Of a stretch of 56,893 nucleotides of DNA, positions 1-7,792 are shown in pieces. The notes under the pieces are model-generated. The model saw nothing but the letters and a program-made list of their open reading frames with translations, was not told the origin of the DNA and searched no databases. Position numbers and translations under genes: made by a program. Position 1 is the stretch's first letter; each line of letters starts with the position of its first letter. Where the stretch lies: NCBI GenBank assembly GCA_033762715.1, contig JANRLL010000002.1, positions 1-56,893 on the forward strand, in the 5' to 3' direction. The stretch is from JANRLL01 sp033762715 (GTDB taxonomy: Bacteria > Pseudomonadota > Alphaproteobacteria > Rickettsiales > SXRF01).

Positions 1-155
1 AGGGCACCGGCCTTGGTCTGCCATTGACCAAAAAGCTGGTGGAGATTCATTACGGTACCATCAACATTGAAAGCGAGCTCGGCAAAGGCACCAATGTTCA
101 GATTCGCTTACCGGCTGTCCCACCTGAAGAAGCCGGTTACAAACCCGAGGCTTAA
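1..155 (+). CDS. Sensor histidine kinase, C-terminal end (partial)
   Basis: The gene is cut by the left edge. The last ~50 codons, read from base 3, begin GTGLGLPLTKKLVEIH and continue with a G-K-G-T segment and an R-L-P strand. This is the G2 box and last strands of a HATPase_c (GHKL) domain, the ATP-binding half of a sensor histidine kinase. After the fold there is only a short polar tail rich in proline and glutamate, so no receiver domain follows. The glycines that the pseudokinase at 22271-24178 lacks are intact here, so this one is probably active. Input domain and partner cannot be seen. Confidence 0.85.
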   Translation, partial: GTGLGLPLTKKLVEIHYGTINIESELGKGTNVQIRLPAVPPEEAGYKPEA

Positions 156-226
156 AATGATATTTTTAATCTATCTTTAATGATTTCTGCGTATCTTCCA
201 GTAATTGACAATTATGCGAGGCTCTC

Positions 227-685
227 TTGAAAACCGTTTATACAGAATCTATTCAACTGATTGAGCGCCTTCACCGTTTGTTTCTTGACGTGGTGAAGAC
301 TGAGCTTGATCGCCATAAAATAGACGATATCAACAACGTGCAAACGCTGATTCTTTACAATATTAGTGGCGAAGAGCTCACGATTGGCGAGCTGACTAAC
401 CGCGGCTATTATCTGGGCTCCAACGTGTCATATAACGTGAAGAAGCTGGTAGAAAATGGCTATTTATCACAAGAGCGTGCGCTGCATGATAAGCGCTCGA
501 TCCGTATTCGCCTGACCGAAAAAGGCCTGAGTCTCTGTAAAAAGATTGATGAACTCTATGTCCGCAACGTGAATGAGCTATCCAAACAGATGAGTGAGTC
601 TACGCTTACACCGCTCAATAAGACCTTGGCGCAGCTAGAAGATTTCTGGACTGGCTATATCCATTCAATTCATAAAATAAAGTAG
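227..685 (+). CDS. ldtR: MarR-family winged-helix regulator, LdtR-like
   Basis: A 152-aa one-domain regulator. Residues 60-74 (GYYLGSNVSYNVKKL) form the recognition helix and match, from memory, the LdtR group of Alphaproteobacteria (Liberibacter, Sinorhizobium), in which the RGYYLGSNVSYN segment is nearly invariant. Residues 83-97 form the basic wing (RALHDKRSIRIRLTE). LdtR proteins control an L,D-transpeptidase and tolerance to osmotic stress. No transpeptidase is seen here; the next gene encodes a secreted beta-propeller. Translation appears to start at a TTG, with a GCGAGG ribosome site a few bases upstream and no better ATG. Family assignment is strong; the target is inferred. Confidence 0.8.
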   Translation: MKTVYTESIQLIERLHRLFLDVVKTELDRHKIDDINNVQTLILYNISGEELTIGELTNRGYYLGSNVSYNVKKLVENGYLSQERALHDKRSIRIRLTEKGLSLCKKIDELYVRNVNELSKQMSESTLTPLNKTLAQLEDFWTGYIHSIHKIK

Positions 686-754
686 CAAATACTATTTGTG
701 TTTGCGAATCATTCTCACTATAAGGATGCTTCATTCTTTATAGGGAGAACTTCT

Positions 755-1972
755 ATGCACCTTTTGTTAGCCAGTGTTGTTATCACCTGTAGCTTTATTT
801 ACTGCGTCGCGCATGCCGAGGAATCCTCAAAACCCAATAGCTATGTTGAGCACCGTCTAATCGCCAATAAGGCTAAATATAAAGCCGATGCAATCGACAA
901 GAAGCTTATCAATGCTTGGGGTATTGCTAACAGACCTGCTGGGGCAGGTGGCCATTTCTGGGTTGCAGGAAAAGATGTCAGCTTTGAATACGTAGGTGAT
1001 GTGCAGGCTTCACCCGATGAGGTGCTGCGCAAACTCCATACCGATAAACTTAGCCATGTAAAACTGCCTGTGGGCGGTGATGATAAATTCGCAACCGGCG
1101 TGGTATTTAGTGACAGCAGTAGCAATTTTGTGATTACCCAATCCGTTCAAGGTGCAGAGCCTATCACAGCTCCAGCGAAATTTATTTTTGTAAGCGATGG
1201 CGGGATAATGTCTGCCTGGACCGAGCATAAAAAGGCAGATGGCAGCTTTGAGCGTGCGCTTGAGGCTATTACAGTGATCGATCAATCTAAAGAAGGCGCT
1301 CAGTTTTTTGGTCTAGCTATCAGCGAAGATTATGATCGCCTATATGTAGCGGATTTTGGCGCTAAACCCGCGATCAAGGTTTTTGATGGCAAATTCCAGC
1401 CGGTCAATATGGCATTCGACCAACCGTTCGATGACAATAAAAATGGCCAAGTCGATCCTGGTGAATATGCACCTTTCAATGTGCAGCAAATCGATGGCAA
1501 TATTTTCGTTACTTATGCTAAAACTCAAGCATGCCCAGCTGAAGCTATTAAGGCTGGCGACTGCAAAAAGGGTGAGCTGTTTGTCGGGGAAGAAGATACC
1601 AGCAAGCCTGGCCATGGGCGCTTAGCTGAATTTGACGAGTATGGCCGATTGATTGCAGTGTGGAACGATGGCGGCAAATTGTCTGCCCCCTGGGGATTAG
1701 CTGTAGCGCCGGATAATTTCGGCGCGTTGTCGGGCCGTCTGTTCGTGGCCAATTTTGGCGATGGTCTAATTGCAGCCTACGACGTTAAAACCCGCAATTT
1801 TGTTGACTATGTGCGTGGTACAAAGGGCAAACCGGTGGTTATCGACAAGGTCTGGGGCTTGCTCTTTGGTAACGGCGAAAGCCTAGGCGATAAAAACGCT
1901 TTATACTTCACTGCTGGCCCTGACGATGAGAAAGATGGCCTGTTTGGTAGTTTAAGGCCACAAGCCCAATAG
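755..1972 (+). CDS. Secreted TIGR03118-family beta-propeller protein
   Basis: A predicted exported protein of about 405 aa. The ATG at 755 has an AGGGAGAA ribosome site just upstream and gives a clean signal peptide ending near AHA-EE; a GTG at 698 in the same frame would add 19 residues and spoil it. The body shows TIGR03118 signatures: an early AWGIANRP, GVVF, F-I-F-x-x-D-G-G-I-x-S-A-W, Y-A-P-F-N-x-Q, VTYAK, APWGLA, FGDG, and a final LYFTAGP...GLFGSL. Residues 226-237 (DDNKNGQVDPGE) fit a 12-residue EF-hand-type calcium loop at all liganding positions. The family's function is unknown. It follows the LdtR-like gene on the same strand. Confidence 0.8.
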   Translation: MHLLLASVVITCSFIYCVAHAEESSKPNSYVEHRLIANKAKYKADAIDKKLINAWGIANRPAGAGGHFWVAGKDVSFEYVGDVQASPDEVLRKLHTDKLSHVKLPVGGDDKFATGVVFSDSSSNFVITQSVQGAEPITAPAKFIFVSDGGIMSAWTEHKKADGSFERALEAITVIDQSKEGAQFFGLAISEDYDRLYVADFGAKPAIKVFDGKFQPVNMAFDQPFDDNKNGQVDPGEYAPFNVQQIDGNIFVTYAKTQACPAEAIKAGDCKKGELFVGEEDTSKPGHGRLAEFDEYGRLIAVWNDGGKLSAPWGLAVAPDNFGALSGRLFVANFGDGLIAAYDVKTRNFVDYVRGTKGKPVVIDKVWGLLFGNGESLGDKNALYFTAGPDDEKDGLFGSLRPQAQ

Positions 1973-2024
1973 GTTAGCAGTTAGCGATTCTTGCCATAAA
2001 ACTGCATGATAGCGTAAAATCGGC

Positions 2025-2053
2025 TTGACGCATGCGAGGGAAACCCTTATAAG
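2025..2053 (+). promoter_or_regulatory. Sigma-70 promoter of rpmB
   Basis: A -35 TTGACG (2025-2030), a 17-base spacer and a -10 TATAAG (2048-2053) lie 30 bases before the rpmB start. It is one of the best promoter matches in the window, fitting a highly expressed ribosomal protein gene. Confidence 0.75.
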
Positions 2054-2082
2054 TCCAGCCTTCAAACGAAAAGGATAAGACT

Positions 2083-2382
2083 ATGGCAAGACGTTGCGCA
2101 CTCACGGGAACCGGCTCTCAGGCAGGGCATAAAGTATCCCACTCAAACCATAAAACCAATGTTCGCTTTATGCCGAACTTGCAAAAAGTATCGCTCATCA
2201 GCGATGCACTGGGCACCTCTATTACCTTGCGCCTGACCGCTGCTACACTGCGTAGCGTTGAGCATAACGGTGGTTTGGATAGCTATTTGCTGAACCATTC
2301 TGAGCGCGTATTGACGCCAGAAGCAGCAAAATTGCGTCGCAAAATTAAAAAGAAATTGGCTGCACAAGCTGAAGCAGCATAA
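2083..2382 (+). CDS. rpmB: 50S ribosomal protein L28
   Basis: A 99-aa basic protein that is a structural part of the large ribosomal subunit. It opens MARRCALTGTG, followed by G-H-K-V-S-H-S-N-H-K-T and a V-R-F-x-P-N-L strand, the L28 core. The C-terminal extension (A-A-K-L-R-R-K-I-K-K-K-L) is longer than in E. coli (78 aa), as usual in Alphaproteobacteria. An AAGGAT ribosome site precedes the ATG. The gene has its own promoter and terminator and so is monocistronic. It converges on cobT, an arrangement common in this class. Confidence 0.97.
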   Translation: MARRCALTGTGSQAGHKVSHSNHKTNVRFMPNLQKVSLISDALGTSITLRLTAATLRSVEHNGGLDSYLLNHSERVLTPEAAKLRRKIKKKLAAQAEAA

Positions 2383-2401
2383 GCTGCGTTCTAAGAATAC
2401 T

Positions 2402-2429
2402 AAAAAGAGGCCTTCGGGCCTCTTTTTTT
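2402..2429 (+). terminator. Rho-independent terminator of rpmB (probably bidirectional)
   Basis: An 11-bp stem (AAAAAGAGGCC / GGCCTCTTTTT) with a TTCG tetraloop, followed by a T-run. The A-run on the 5' side makes a U-tract for the opposite strand too, so it can also end cobT, whose stop lies inside it at 2428. Confidence 0.9.
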
Positions 2430-4239
2430 ATGGCTTGGGTTTAGCGCGTTTTGGTCTTTGGTCTTCGTCAAAGAGTGAGGCCAGCTGTTGGGTCATGGTT
2501 TCACCCAGCTTTTCAATGTCGCTGATCGTAACCGCCCGCTGATAATAGCGCGTCACATCATGCCCAATGCCAATGGCGAGCAACTCAATAGGCATCTGCT
2601 TTTCGACCAGGGCAATCACCTCGCGTAGATGCTTATCTAGGTAATTACCACTATTGACGGAAAGGGTGGAATCATCCACCGGCGCACCGTCTGAAATCAC
2701 CATGAGAATACGACGTTGCTCAGAGCGGGCCATCAAGCGATCACAGGCCCATAAAATAGCTTCACCATCGATATTTTCTTTGAGTATGCCATCTTTCAAC
2801 ATCAAACCAATATTGCGGCGTCCTTTGCGCCAGGCAATATCGGCGGGCTTATAGATAATATGGCGCAAATCATTCAGCCGTCCTGGATGGGTGGGTTTAC
2901 CCTCACGCACCCAGTGCTTATAGGTTTGGCCGCCTTTCCATTCGCGCGTGGTAAAGCCCAGAATTTCGGTTTTCACACCACAGCGCTCTAATGTACGGCA
3001 GATAATATCGGCGCTCATCGCAGCCATGGTAATCGGGCGCCCACGCATCGAGCCTGAATTATCAATCAGCAGACACACAACCGTGTCACGAAACTCGGTA
3101 TCTTTTTCGCGTTTATAAAAACGCTCATAATCTGGATGAATAATCACACGCGACAGCCTACGATTATCGATCATGCCGTCTTCTTCATCAAACAACCATT
3201 CCCTGGCTTGTCGCGCTAATAGAAGCCGTTGCAGCTTGGATGCTAGCCGCGCCGTCACGCTTTGAAACTGGGTAAGTTTCTGGTCAAGCTGGCCTCGTAG
3301 ATAATCAAGCTCTGCCGGTGTTGCCAGCATATTGGCCATGACAATTTCATCATATTCTTTAGTGAATGGGTGATAGGGCTGCGCTCTATGTTCTTCTGGT
3401 ATATTGGATGGATATTGCCCAGGCCGCATAAACGCATCATCGACCGGCTGAGCTTTCATCTCATCGCCAGTCAATCCTGCGGCCACAGTTTTTGCCAACA
3501 TGGCCTTGGGCGTCGAATCGCTGCTGCCCATAGCAAATGGCGTGTCTTGCTCTTGCCCACCTGATGAATCATCGGGTTTTTGCTGATCGCGCTCTTCCGA
3601 TGAGCCGTCCTCAGCTGGTTGGGTTTCATCGGTGCTATGTTGAAACTCGGTCAGATGCTCAATCATCTGCGCAGCAAATTTGGCGTAATCGGTTTGGGAA
3701 TGAATATGCTCTTCCATATTGCTTAAAAGCGGCGCTAGCTGTGTAAACAGCATCTGCTTATTTTCCATGACCGATTGCACAAAATCAGGCAACGGCTGCT
3801 TGCCGATAACGTGGCGTGCAAAAAGCTCAACCAAAGCTGGCATGGGAATCTTGCCCGCATGAATATTATTTTGCATCAGCCAGTTTTCATAACGCCGGTA
3901 GAGATTATGCTGTACGCCTGCCATATGGCGGCTGCCCAAGCTTTCCACCCGCACATTCTCCAGCGTGTCAAACAGTGTTCCGCGGCCGGCGCCATCGGGC
4001 CTGAGTGTACGGTGCAGTTCTTCGTTGTGATAACGCTCCAAAAGCGCCGCATGATCTGCCACGCCACGCGTATAGGTAAGCATTTCCGGTGTCGGCAACT
4101 CTTGCATCGGCGGCAACGATACCGCATTGGGCGCAGCACCAAAACTGACCTTGAGATCTGGCTTTTTCGCCAACGCGCGCGTGGTCGATTGGATGGAGTG
4201 CTTTAGCGTAGCAATCTGTTCTTTTTGGGTATGTGCCAT
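2428..4239 (-). CDS. cobT: Aerobic cobaltochelatase subunit CobT
   Basis: A 603-aa subunit of the CobNST complex, which inserts cobalt into hydrogenobyrinate a,c-diamide using ATP. The N-terminal half carries the CobT-specific helical region and an acidic, Q/E/D-rich linker (about 215-250). The C-terminal half is a von Willebrand A domain with a MIDAS motif, D393-N-S395-G-S397, which couples to the AAA+ partner CobS. Length fits the family (about 600-630 aa). cobS lies upstream on the same strand, separated by a small unknown gene. CobN and the rest of the cobalamin pathway are not in the window. Some alphaproteobacteria keep CobST-like pairs without a full pathway, so the presence of CobN needs checking. 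Confidence 0.93.
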   Translation of the reverse strand: MAHTQKEQIATLKHSIQSTTRALAKKPDLKVSFGAAPNAVSLPPMQELPTPEMLTYTRGVADHAALLERYHNEELHRTLRPDGAGRGTLFDTLENVRVESLGSRHMAGVQHNLYRRYENWLMQNNIHAGKIPMPALVELFARHVIGKQPLPDFVQSVMENKQMLFTQLAPLLSNMEEHIHSQTDYAKFAAQMIEHLTEFQHSTDETQPAEDGSSEERDQQKPDDSSGGQEQDTPFAMGSSDSTPKAMLAKTVAAGLTGDEMKAQPVDDAFMRPGQYPSNIPEEHRAQPYHPFTKEYDEIVMANMLATPAELDYLRGQLDQKLTQFQSVTARLASKLQRLLLARQAREWLFDEEDGMIDNRRLSRVIIHPDYERFYKREKDTEFRDTVVCLLIDNSGSMRGRPITMAAMSADIICRTLERCGVKTEILGFTTREWKGGQTYKHWVREGKPTHPGRLNDLRHIIYKPADIAWRKGRRNIGLMLKDGILKENIDGEAILWACDRLMARSEQRRILMVISDGAPVDDSTLSVNSGNYLDKHLREVIALVEKQMPIELLAIGIGHDVTRYYQRAVTISDIEKLGETMTQQLASLFDEDQRPKRAKPKP

Positions 4240-4274
4240 AATACTGTACTAGCCCAAACCAGGCCTGCGTACAA

Positions 4275-4637
4275 CTAAACTGTCATAGCCTGTTCGACGG
4301 CTGCTTGGCGGCGGCCAACCGCTTGCGCAGCAATTTCCGTGGCTTCATGACCACCAGTAACTTTGCTCGTAGATGTCTGGTTAGCGAGCTGGATCTGCTT
4401 TACCTGGTCTTTTGGAGATTCGGGCAGGTTTGCAAATGCAGCAGCAGGACCATGATTCTTTTGGAAGGTGTCGATTTCTTTCAATGCGCCTTTCAAGGTC
4501 GCAATATCTTGGCGGGTTTCCTGCGCGGCATAATCATCATGCCCACCCATCCATTTAGGCGCATATTTGCTCCACATGCCTTGCTCTACATCCTTACCTT
4601 CAAGCGAGGCTAGTTTAGTGGTGACCAGTTCACGCAA
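4275..4637 (-). CDS. Small hypothetical protein between cobS and cobT
   Basis: About 120 aa, not recognised. It is hydrophilic and helical, with no signal peptide or membrane segment. The open frame begins at a TTG (4637) without a ribosome site. Upstream in the same frame the reading continues sensibly (S-P-S-P-E-K-L-R-E-L) to a stop at 4671-4673. An ATG at 4693 in another frame (MAEQDSFNFPMA) runs into the same region. The natural N-terminus may therefore be in the other frame, with a one-base shift near 4650-4665, from mutation or sequencing error. A -10 element with an overlapping inverted repeat lies just upstream. The coding call is moderately secure; the start is not. Confidence 0.55.
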   Translation of the reverse strand: MRELVTTKLASLEGKDVEQGMWSKYAPKWMGGHDDYAAQETRQDIATLKGALKEIDTFQKNHGPAAAFANLPESPKDQVKQIQLANQTSTSKVTGGHEATEIAAQAVGRRQAAVEQAMTV

Positions 4638-4719
4638 TTTTTCAGGCGAGGGGCTGTGGCCATTGGAAAATTAAATGAATCTTGTTCTGCCATGCATAAA
4701 GCACTTAAATATGCTTTAA

Positions 4720-4757
4720 ATTATAGCACAAAGATGGTTAACAAAAGATTGTTAACC
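4720..4757 (-). promoter_or_regulatory. Extended -10 promoter overlapped by an operator-like inverted repeat
   Basis: On the minus strand an extended -10, TGCTATAAT (4720-4728), stands about 27 bases before the ATG at 4693. A perfect inverted repeat, GGTTAAC (4736-4742) / GTTAACC (4751-4757) with an 8-base spacer, covers the expected -35 position. That is a typical place for a repressor site. The binding protein is unknown. Confidence 0.5.
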
Positions 4758-4795
4758 TTAGGGCAGCCGCCCATTAGCTAGGAAAAAGCAGGTCA

Positions 4796-5758
4796 CTAGA
4801 GGGTAACGTTAAAGCAGCGCTGATAATACTCGGCGATAACAGGTTTTTCGTTATCATCACATTTATTGTAGAAGGTCAGGCGGAAAGCCTCTGTAACATC
4901 CGAAAAAATATCAAAATTTTCTGCCCAGCTAATAACGGTACGCGGCGACATCACGGTTGATAAATCACCCTGCATAAAGCCTTCGCGGGTGAGGTTTGCC
5001 ATGGCTATCATACTTTTAAGAGTTTCTTTAGTCTTGGCATCGGATTGCTTTACTTTAGACAGCACCACCTTTAATTCTTGATCTTCAGGTAAATAATTCA
5101 GCGTCGTTACGATACTCCAGCGGTCCATCTGCCCTTGGTTGATGGGCTGGGTGCCGTGATACAGGCCCGAGGAATCTCCTAGACCCACCGTATTGGAGGT
5201 CGCAAATAGTCGGAAGCTCGGATGTGGATTGATGATGCGGTTTTGATCGAGCAGAGTGAACTTACCTTGTGCTTCCAACACGCGCTGAATTACAAACATG
5301 ACATCCGGACGTCCTGCATCATATTCGTCAAATACCAGCGCCATGGGACGGCCCAATGACCAAGGCAATATACCTTCTTTGAATTCGGTAATTTGTTTGC
5401 CGTCTTTGAGTACAATCGCATCGCGACCTACCAAATCGGTACGGCTGATATGGCTGTCTAAGTTGATGCGAATGCAGGGCCAGTTTAGGCGAGCCGCAAC
5501 CTGTTCGATATGAGTCGATTTTCCGGTACCGTGATAACCTTGCACCAATACGCGGCGATTACGGGCAAACCCCGCTAAGATCGCACGTGTGGCTTCCGGC
5601 TCAAAACAATAGGCAGGATCAATCTCTGGCACGTACTCGCTAGGAGCCGAAAAGCCTTTCACCTCAAAGCCCGTTTTCACGCCAAAGAGTTTTTCAGTAG
5701 CAATTACTTTATCAGGAGACTCTGCGTTCATCGTGGTATTTACAGCCAGTTTTGTCAT
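4796..5758 (-). CDS. cobS: Aerobic cobaltochelatase subunit CobS (AAA+ ATPase)
   Basis: A 320-aa MoxR-type AAA+ ATPase that powers cobalt insertion together with CobT and CobN. Walker A is GYHGTGKST (residues 74-82); Walker B is LVFDEYDAG (141-149); sensor-like F-A-T-S-N-T and the segment M-S-P-R-T-V-I-S-W follow. The N-terminal stretch with F-x-x-P-S-E-Y-V-P-x-I-D-P is typical of CobS. An AAGG ribosome site lies 10-12 bases before the ATG. It sits between the J-domain gene and the small gene/cobT, an order well known in Alphaproteobacteria. Confidence 0.95.
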   Translation of the reverse strand: MTKLAVNTTMNAESPDKVIATEKLFGVKTGFEVKGFSAPSEYVPEIDPAYCFEPEATRAILAGFARNRRVLVQGYHGTGKSTHIEQVAARLNWPCIRINLDSHISRTDLVGRDAIVLKDGKQITEFKEGILPWSLGRPMALVFDEYDAGRPDVMFVIQRVLEAQGKFTLLDQNRIINPHPSFRLFATSNTVGLGDSSGLYHGTQPINQGQMDRWSIVTTLNYLPEDQELKVVLSKVKQSDAKTKETLKSMIAMANLTREGFMQGDLSTVMSPRTVISWAENFDIFSDVTEAFRLTFYNKCDDNEKPVIAEYYQRCFNVTL

Positions 5759-5818
5759 GGATTTACGACCTTAATTTAGGGAAAACATACACGAATTACG
5801 CGAAGTCGCAACGGGCGT

Positions 5819-6397
5819 TTATGCTTTTTTCAGATGCTCTTGCAGGGTGCTATATGCCAGCGTGATGGCTTTAAATTTTTCCTCATGCGTTTTGGCGCCA
5901 CGATTTAAGTCAGGGTGATATTGCTTCACCAGCTGGCGATATTGGACTTTCAGTTCCTTCCCTGTATAGGGGTAACTTATTTCCATCACCGTAAGTGCTT
6001 TGCGAACTTTGGCGGGCAGGGCGGTTGGATGCGCCTGTGCCTTGGATCGCTCAAAGTGAAAAAAGCTATGAATCGCTTCTTTTAGTTTATCCTCACGTCC
6101 TTTAATAGCATCCTCCCTGGCCCAAGTCGGGCGGTGGCCCAGCATGGCATCTTTCATAAACGCTTCGATTTCCGCGCGGCTCATGCCGCTTAGATAATCC
6201 CATTTTTGGTTATATTCACGGATATGCTCCAGGCATAGCCACTGATATTCATCAAGCTGCTTTTTATTCAACGGCGCTTTATACAGCCCTTTTTCACCAC
6301 AGCCCTCAATATTGCAAAGCGGTGCTTTATCAGCCGAAATATGAGGAGCAAAATCTTTTTTGCTGCTTTTGTGGTTTTTTGTTTTATGAGTAGTCAT
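5819..6397 (-). CDS. J-domain (DnaJ-like) protein with C-terminal J domain
   Basis: About 192 aa. The J domain is at the C-terminus: the HPD tripeptide that stimulates Hsp70 lies in Q-Y-HPD-L-N-R-G about 30 residues from the end. The N-terminal part is a conserved alphaproteobacterial region with C-N-I-E-G-C-G-E-K-G-L-Y-K-A-P and Y-x-W-L-C-L-E-H-I-R-E-Y-N, including a Cys pair that could bind metal. Its DnaK substrate role is unknown. Two ATGs are possible, 6397 and 6409; 6397 abuts the bolA start exactly and is preferred because the other overlaps bolA. No clear ribosome site is seen for either. Confidence 0.85.
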   Translation of the reverse strand: MTTHKTKNHKSSKKDFAPHISADKAPLCNIEGCGEKGLYKAPLNKKQLDEYQWLCLEHIREYNQKWDYLSGMSRAEIEAFMKDAMLGHRPTWAREDAIKGREDKLKEAIHSFFHFERSKAQAHPTALPAKVRKALTVMEISYPYTGKELKVQYRQLVKQYHPDLNRGAKTHEEKFKAITLAYSTLQEHLKKA

Positions 6398-6655
6398 ATG
6401 AATCGTCATGAACGCATCTGCGCCATACTATCACGAGAACTCAATCCAGACTATATGGAGCTTGAGGATAATTCTTTCAAGCATGCAGGCCATGCCGGTG
6501 CATCGCCGCACGGTGAAACGCATTATAAATTATCGATAGCTTCGGCGGCCTTTAAAGGAAAAAGCAAGGTGCAATCCCATCAGCTGATATATAGCTTACT
6601 TACCGATGAATTTAAGGCGGGATTACACGCGTTAGAAATAATCACGAAAGACTAA
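6398..6655 (+). CDS. bolA: BolA family protein
   Basis: An 85-aa BolA/IbaG-type protein. Residues 29-34 are HAGHAG, followed by G-x-T-H-Y-K-L-x-I-x-S-x-x-F and the helix S-H-Q-L-I-Y-S-L-L. BolA proteins bind monothiol glutaredoxins through a shared [2Fe-2S] cluster and act in iron homeostasis and stress morphology. A longer open frame exists from 6341, but the ATG at 6398 matches the normal BolA N-terminus. The start lies in a CATATG hexamer, back to back with the J-domain gene start, so the promoter must lie within that gene. Confidence 0.92.
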   Translation: MNRHERICAILSRELNPDYMELEDNSFKHAGHAGASPHGETHYKLSIASAAFKGKSKVQSHQLIYSLLTDEFKAGLHALEIITKD

Positions 6656-6656
6656 G

Positions 6657-6923
6657 TTATCGTCCGTTACGACCACCACGCCCCGTACCACCGCCATGGC
6701 GAGAGCGATCGGTTTTAAAATCTCCTGGTTCGAAATCGTCGGGATCACGTCCGTCGGCACCCATTTTTTTACTACCATCGTCACGCGCCCAAGAGCCCCA
6801 GTTTTGTAACCGCTCTCGTGCCAAGCGTTCTACTTCACCCTGTTCTTCGTGCCTATCTCGCCACCATCGCTTTTGGCGATCTTCGACTTGGGCTGGTGTT
6901 TCTTCATCTAGCTGTTTAACCAT
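6657..6923 (-). CDS. Small charged hypothetical protein with Gly/Arg tail
   Basis: An 88-aa, very hydrophilic protein that I do not recognise. The first half is rich in E, R and W (R-W-W-R-D-R-H-E-E-Q-G-E); the C-terminal 15 residues are mostly G and R with RGG-like spacing, which could bind nucleic acid. A GGGGAAG ribosome site stands six bases before the ATG, supporting real translation. It ends one base from the bolA stop, converging on it, and is the last gene read leftward after the ParA gene. Confidence 0.65.
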   Translation of the reverse strand: MVKQLDEETPAQVEDRQKRWWRDRHEEQGEVERLARERLQNWGSWARDDGSKKMGADGRDPDDFEPGDFKTDRSRHGGGTGRGGRNGR

Positions 6924-7019
6924 GAGCTTCCCCTATATCAGTTATACTGACCGAAATATAACACGGTTCACCACTTAAGGCGTGTTAAGCTTTTGTTGCA
7001 GCTGGTTAATTATTGATTA

Positions 7020-7700
7020 TTATGCGTTTTCCAGCTGGCGCTTGTTGGATTTGGGCGCCGCTTCTTCTACTTCTTCATCAGCAGTCAGCGCCAATATTTC
7101 TTTCACCAGCCCCTTAATTTCTTTTGCGGCTAAGCTGTTGGGCTCCATTTCCGTTGCCGTGCGGCCTTCCATTAAAGACGATGCAAACAGCACGCGGTTA
7201 CCGATGGTGTTTTCGCTGAGCTCTGGCAATTCCGCTGCAATCACAGTGGCCAAACGCGAGTTGGCAGGAACACGGTTAAGCACAACGCGCACCGGAATGC
7301 GTTCTGCTTTAGCGAGTTCAAGGGTTGCTTTGGTGGCCCATAAATCCGTAGGGCTAGGCTGCACCGGAATAATAATCAAATCAGCACTGCGAATGGCAGT
7401 GCGTGCTTCGGTTTCGGTATGAGGAGGGCTATCAACCACGATGTAATCATGCGTTTTGCGCAAACGCGCCACTTCACTAGCCACGCGCCAACCGGATAAC
7501 GATGCAAAGGTGAGACCGGTATAGCCTTCACCAAATTTTTCTTCACGAATGCGATGCCAATAGCCAAGGCTGCCTTGCGGGTCAATATCAATCACCGCCA
7601 CGCGGTTACCTTTTTGGTTCAGCGCGACCGCCACATGCGTTGCAACGGTGGTTTTTCCTGCGCCGCCCTTTTGTTGCGCTATTGTGATCACTTTTGCCAT
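7020..7700 (-). CDS. ParA/MinD-family ATPase, orphan
   Basis: A 226-aa P-loop ATPase of the ParA/Soj class. The deviant Walker A KGGAGKTT is at residues 11-18, with K11 as the signature lysine; D-I-D-P-Q-G-S is the switch region; Y-I-V-V-D-S-P-P is Walker B. Such proteins form ATP-dependent dimers on the nucleoid and position DNA or protein cargo. No parB gene or parS site is seen beside it, and it is short with no N-terminal HTH, so it resembles orphan ParAs that position protein complexes. A GGAG ribosome site precedes the ATG. The Lys/Asn/Gln-rich tail is not conserved in the family. Confidence 0.88.
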   Translation of the reverse strand: MAKVITIAQQKGGAGKTTVATHVAVALNQKGNRVAVIDIDPQGSLGYWHRIREEKFGEGYTGLTFASLSGWRVASEVARLRKTHDYIVVDSPPHTETEARTAIRSADLIIIPVQPSPTDLWATKATLELAKAERIPVRVVLNRVPANSRLATVIAAELPELSENTIGNRVLFASSLMEGRTATEMEPNSLAAKEIKGLVKEILALTADEEVEEAAPKSNKRQLENA

Positions 7701-7792
7701 ATGCTACTCCATGAATGAATTTTCAAAACGATAGCGAAAAATAACTATTTCTACAACTATATTTAGTAGCGATTAATACATAAGGCTACAAT

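Noticed and set aside
698..754. GTG start for the TIGR03118 protein
   Set aside because: It would put 19 polar residues before the signal peptide; the ATG at 755 has a strong ribosome site.
4736..4757. CtrA site in the cobS-cobT spacer
   Set aside because: TTAA half-sites are present, but their spacing is ten bases rather than seven and they are inverted.
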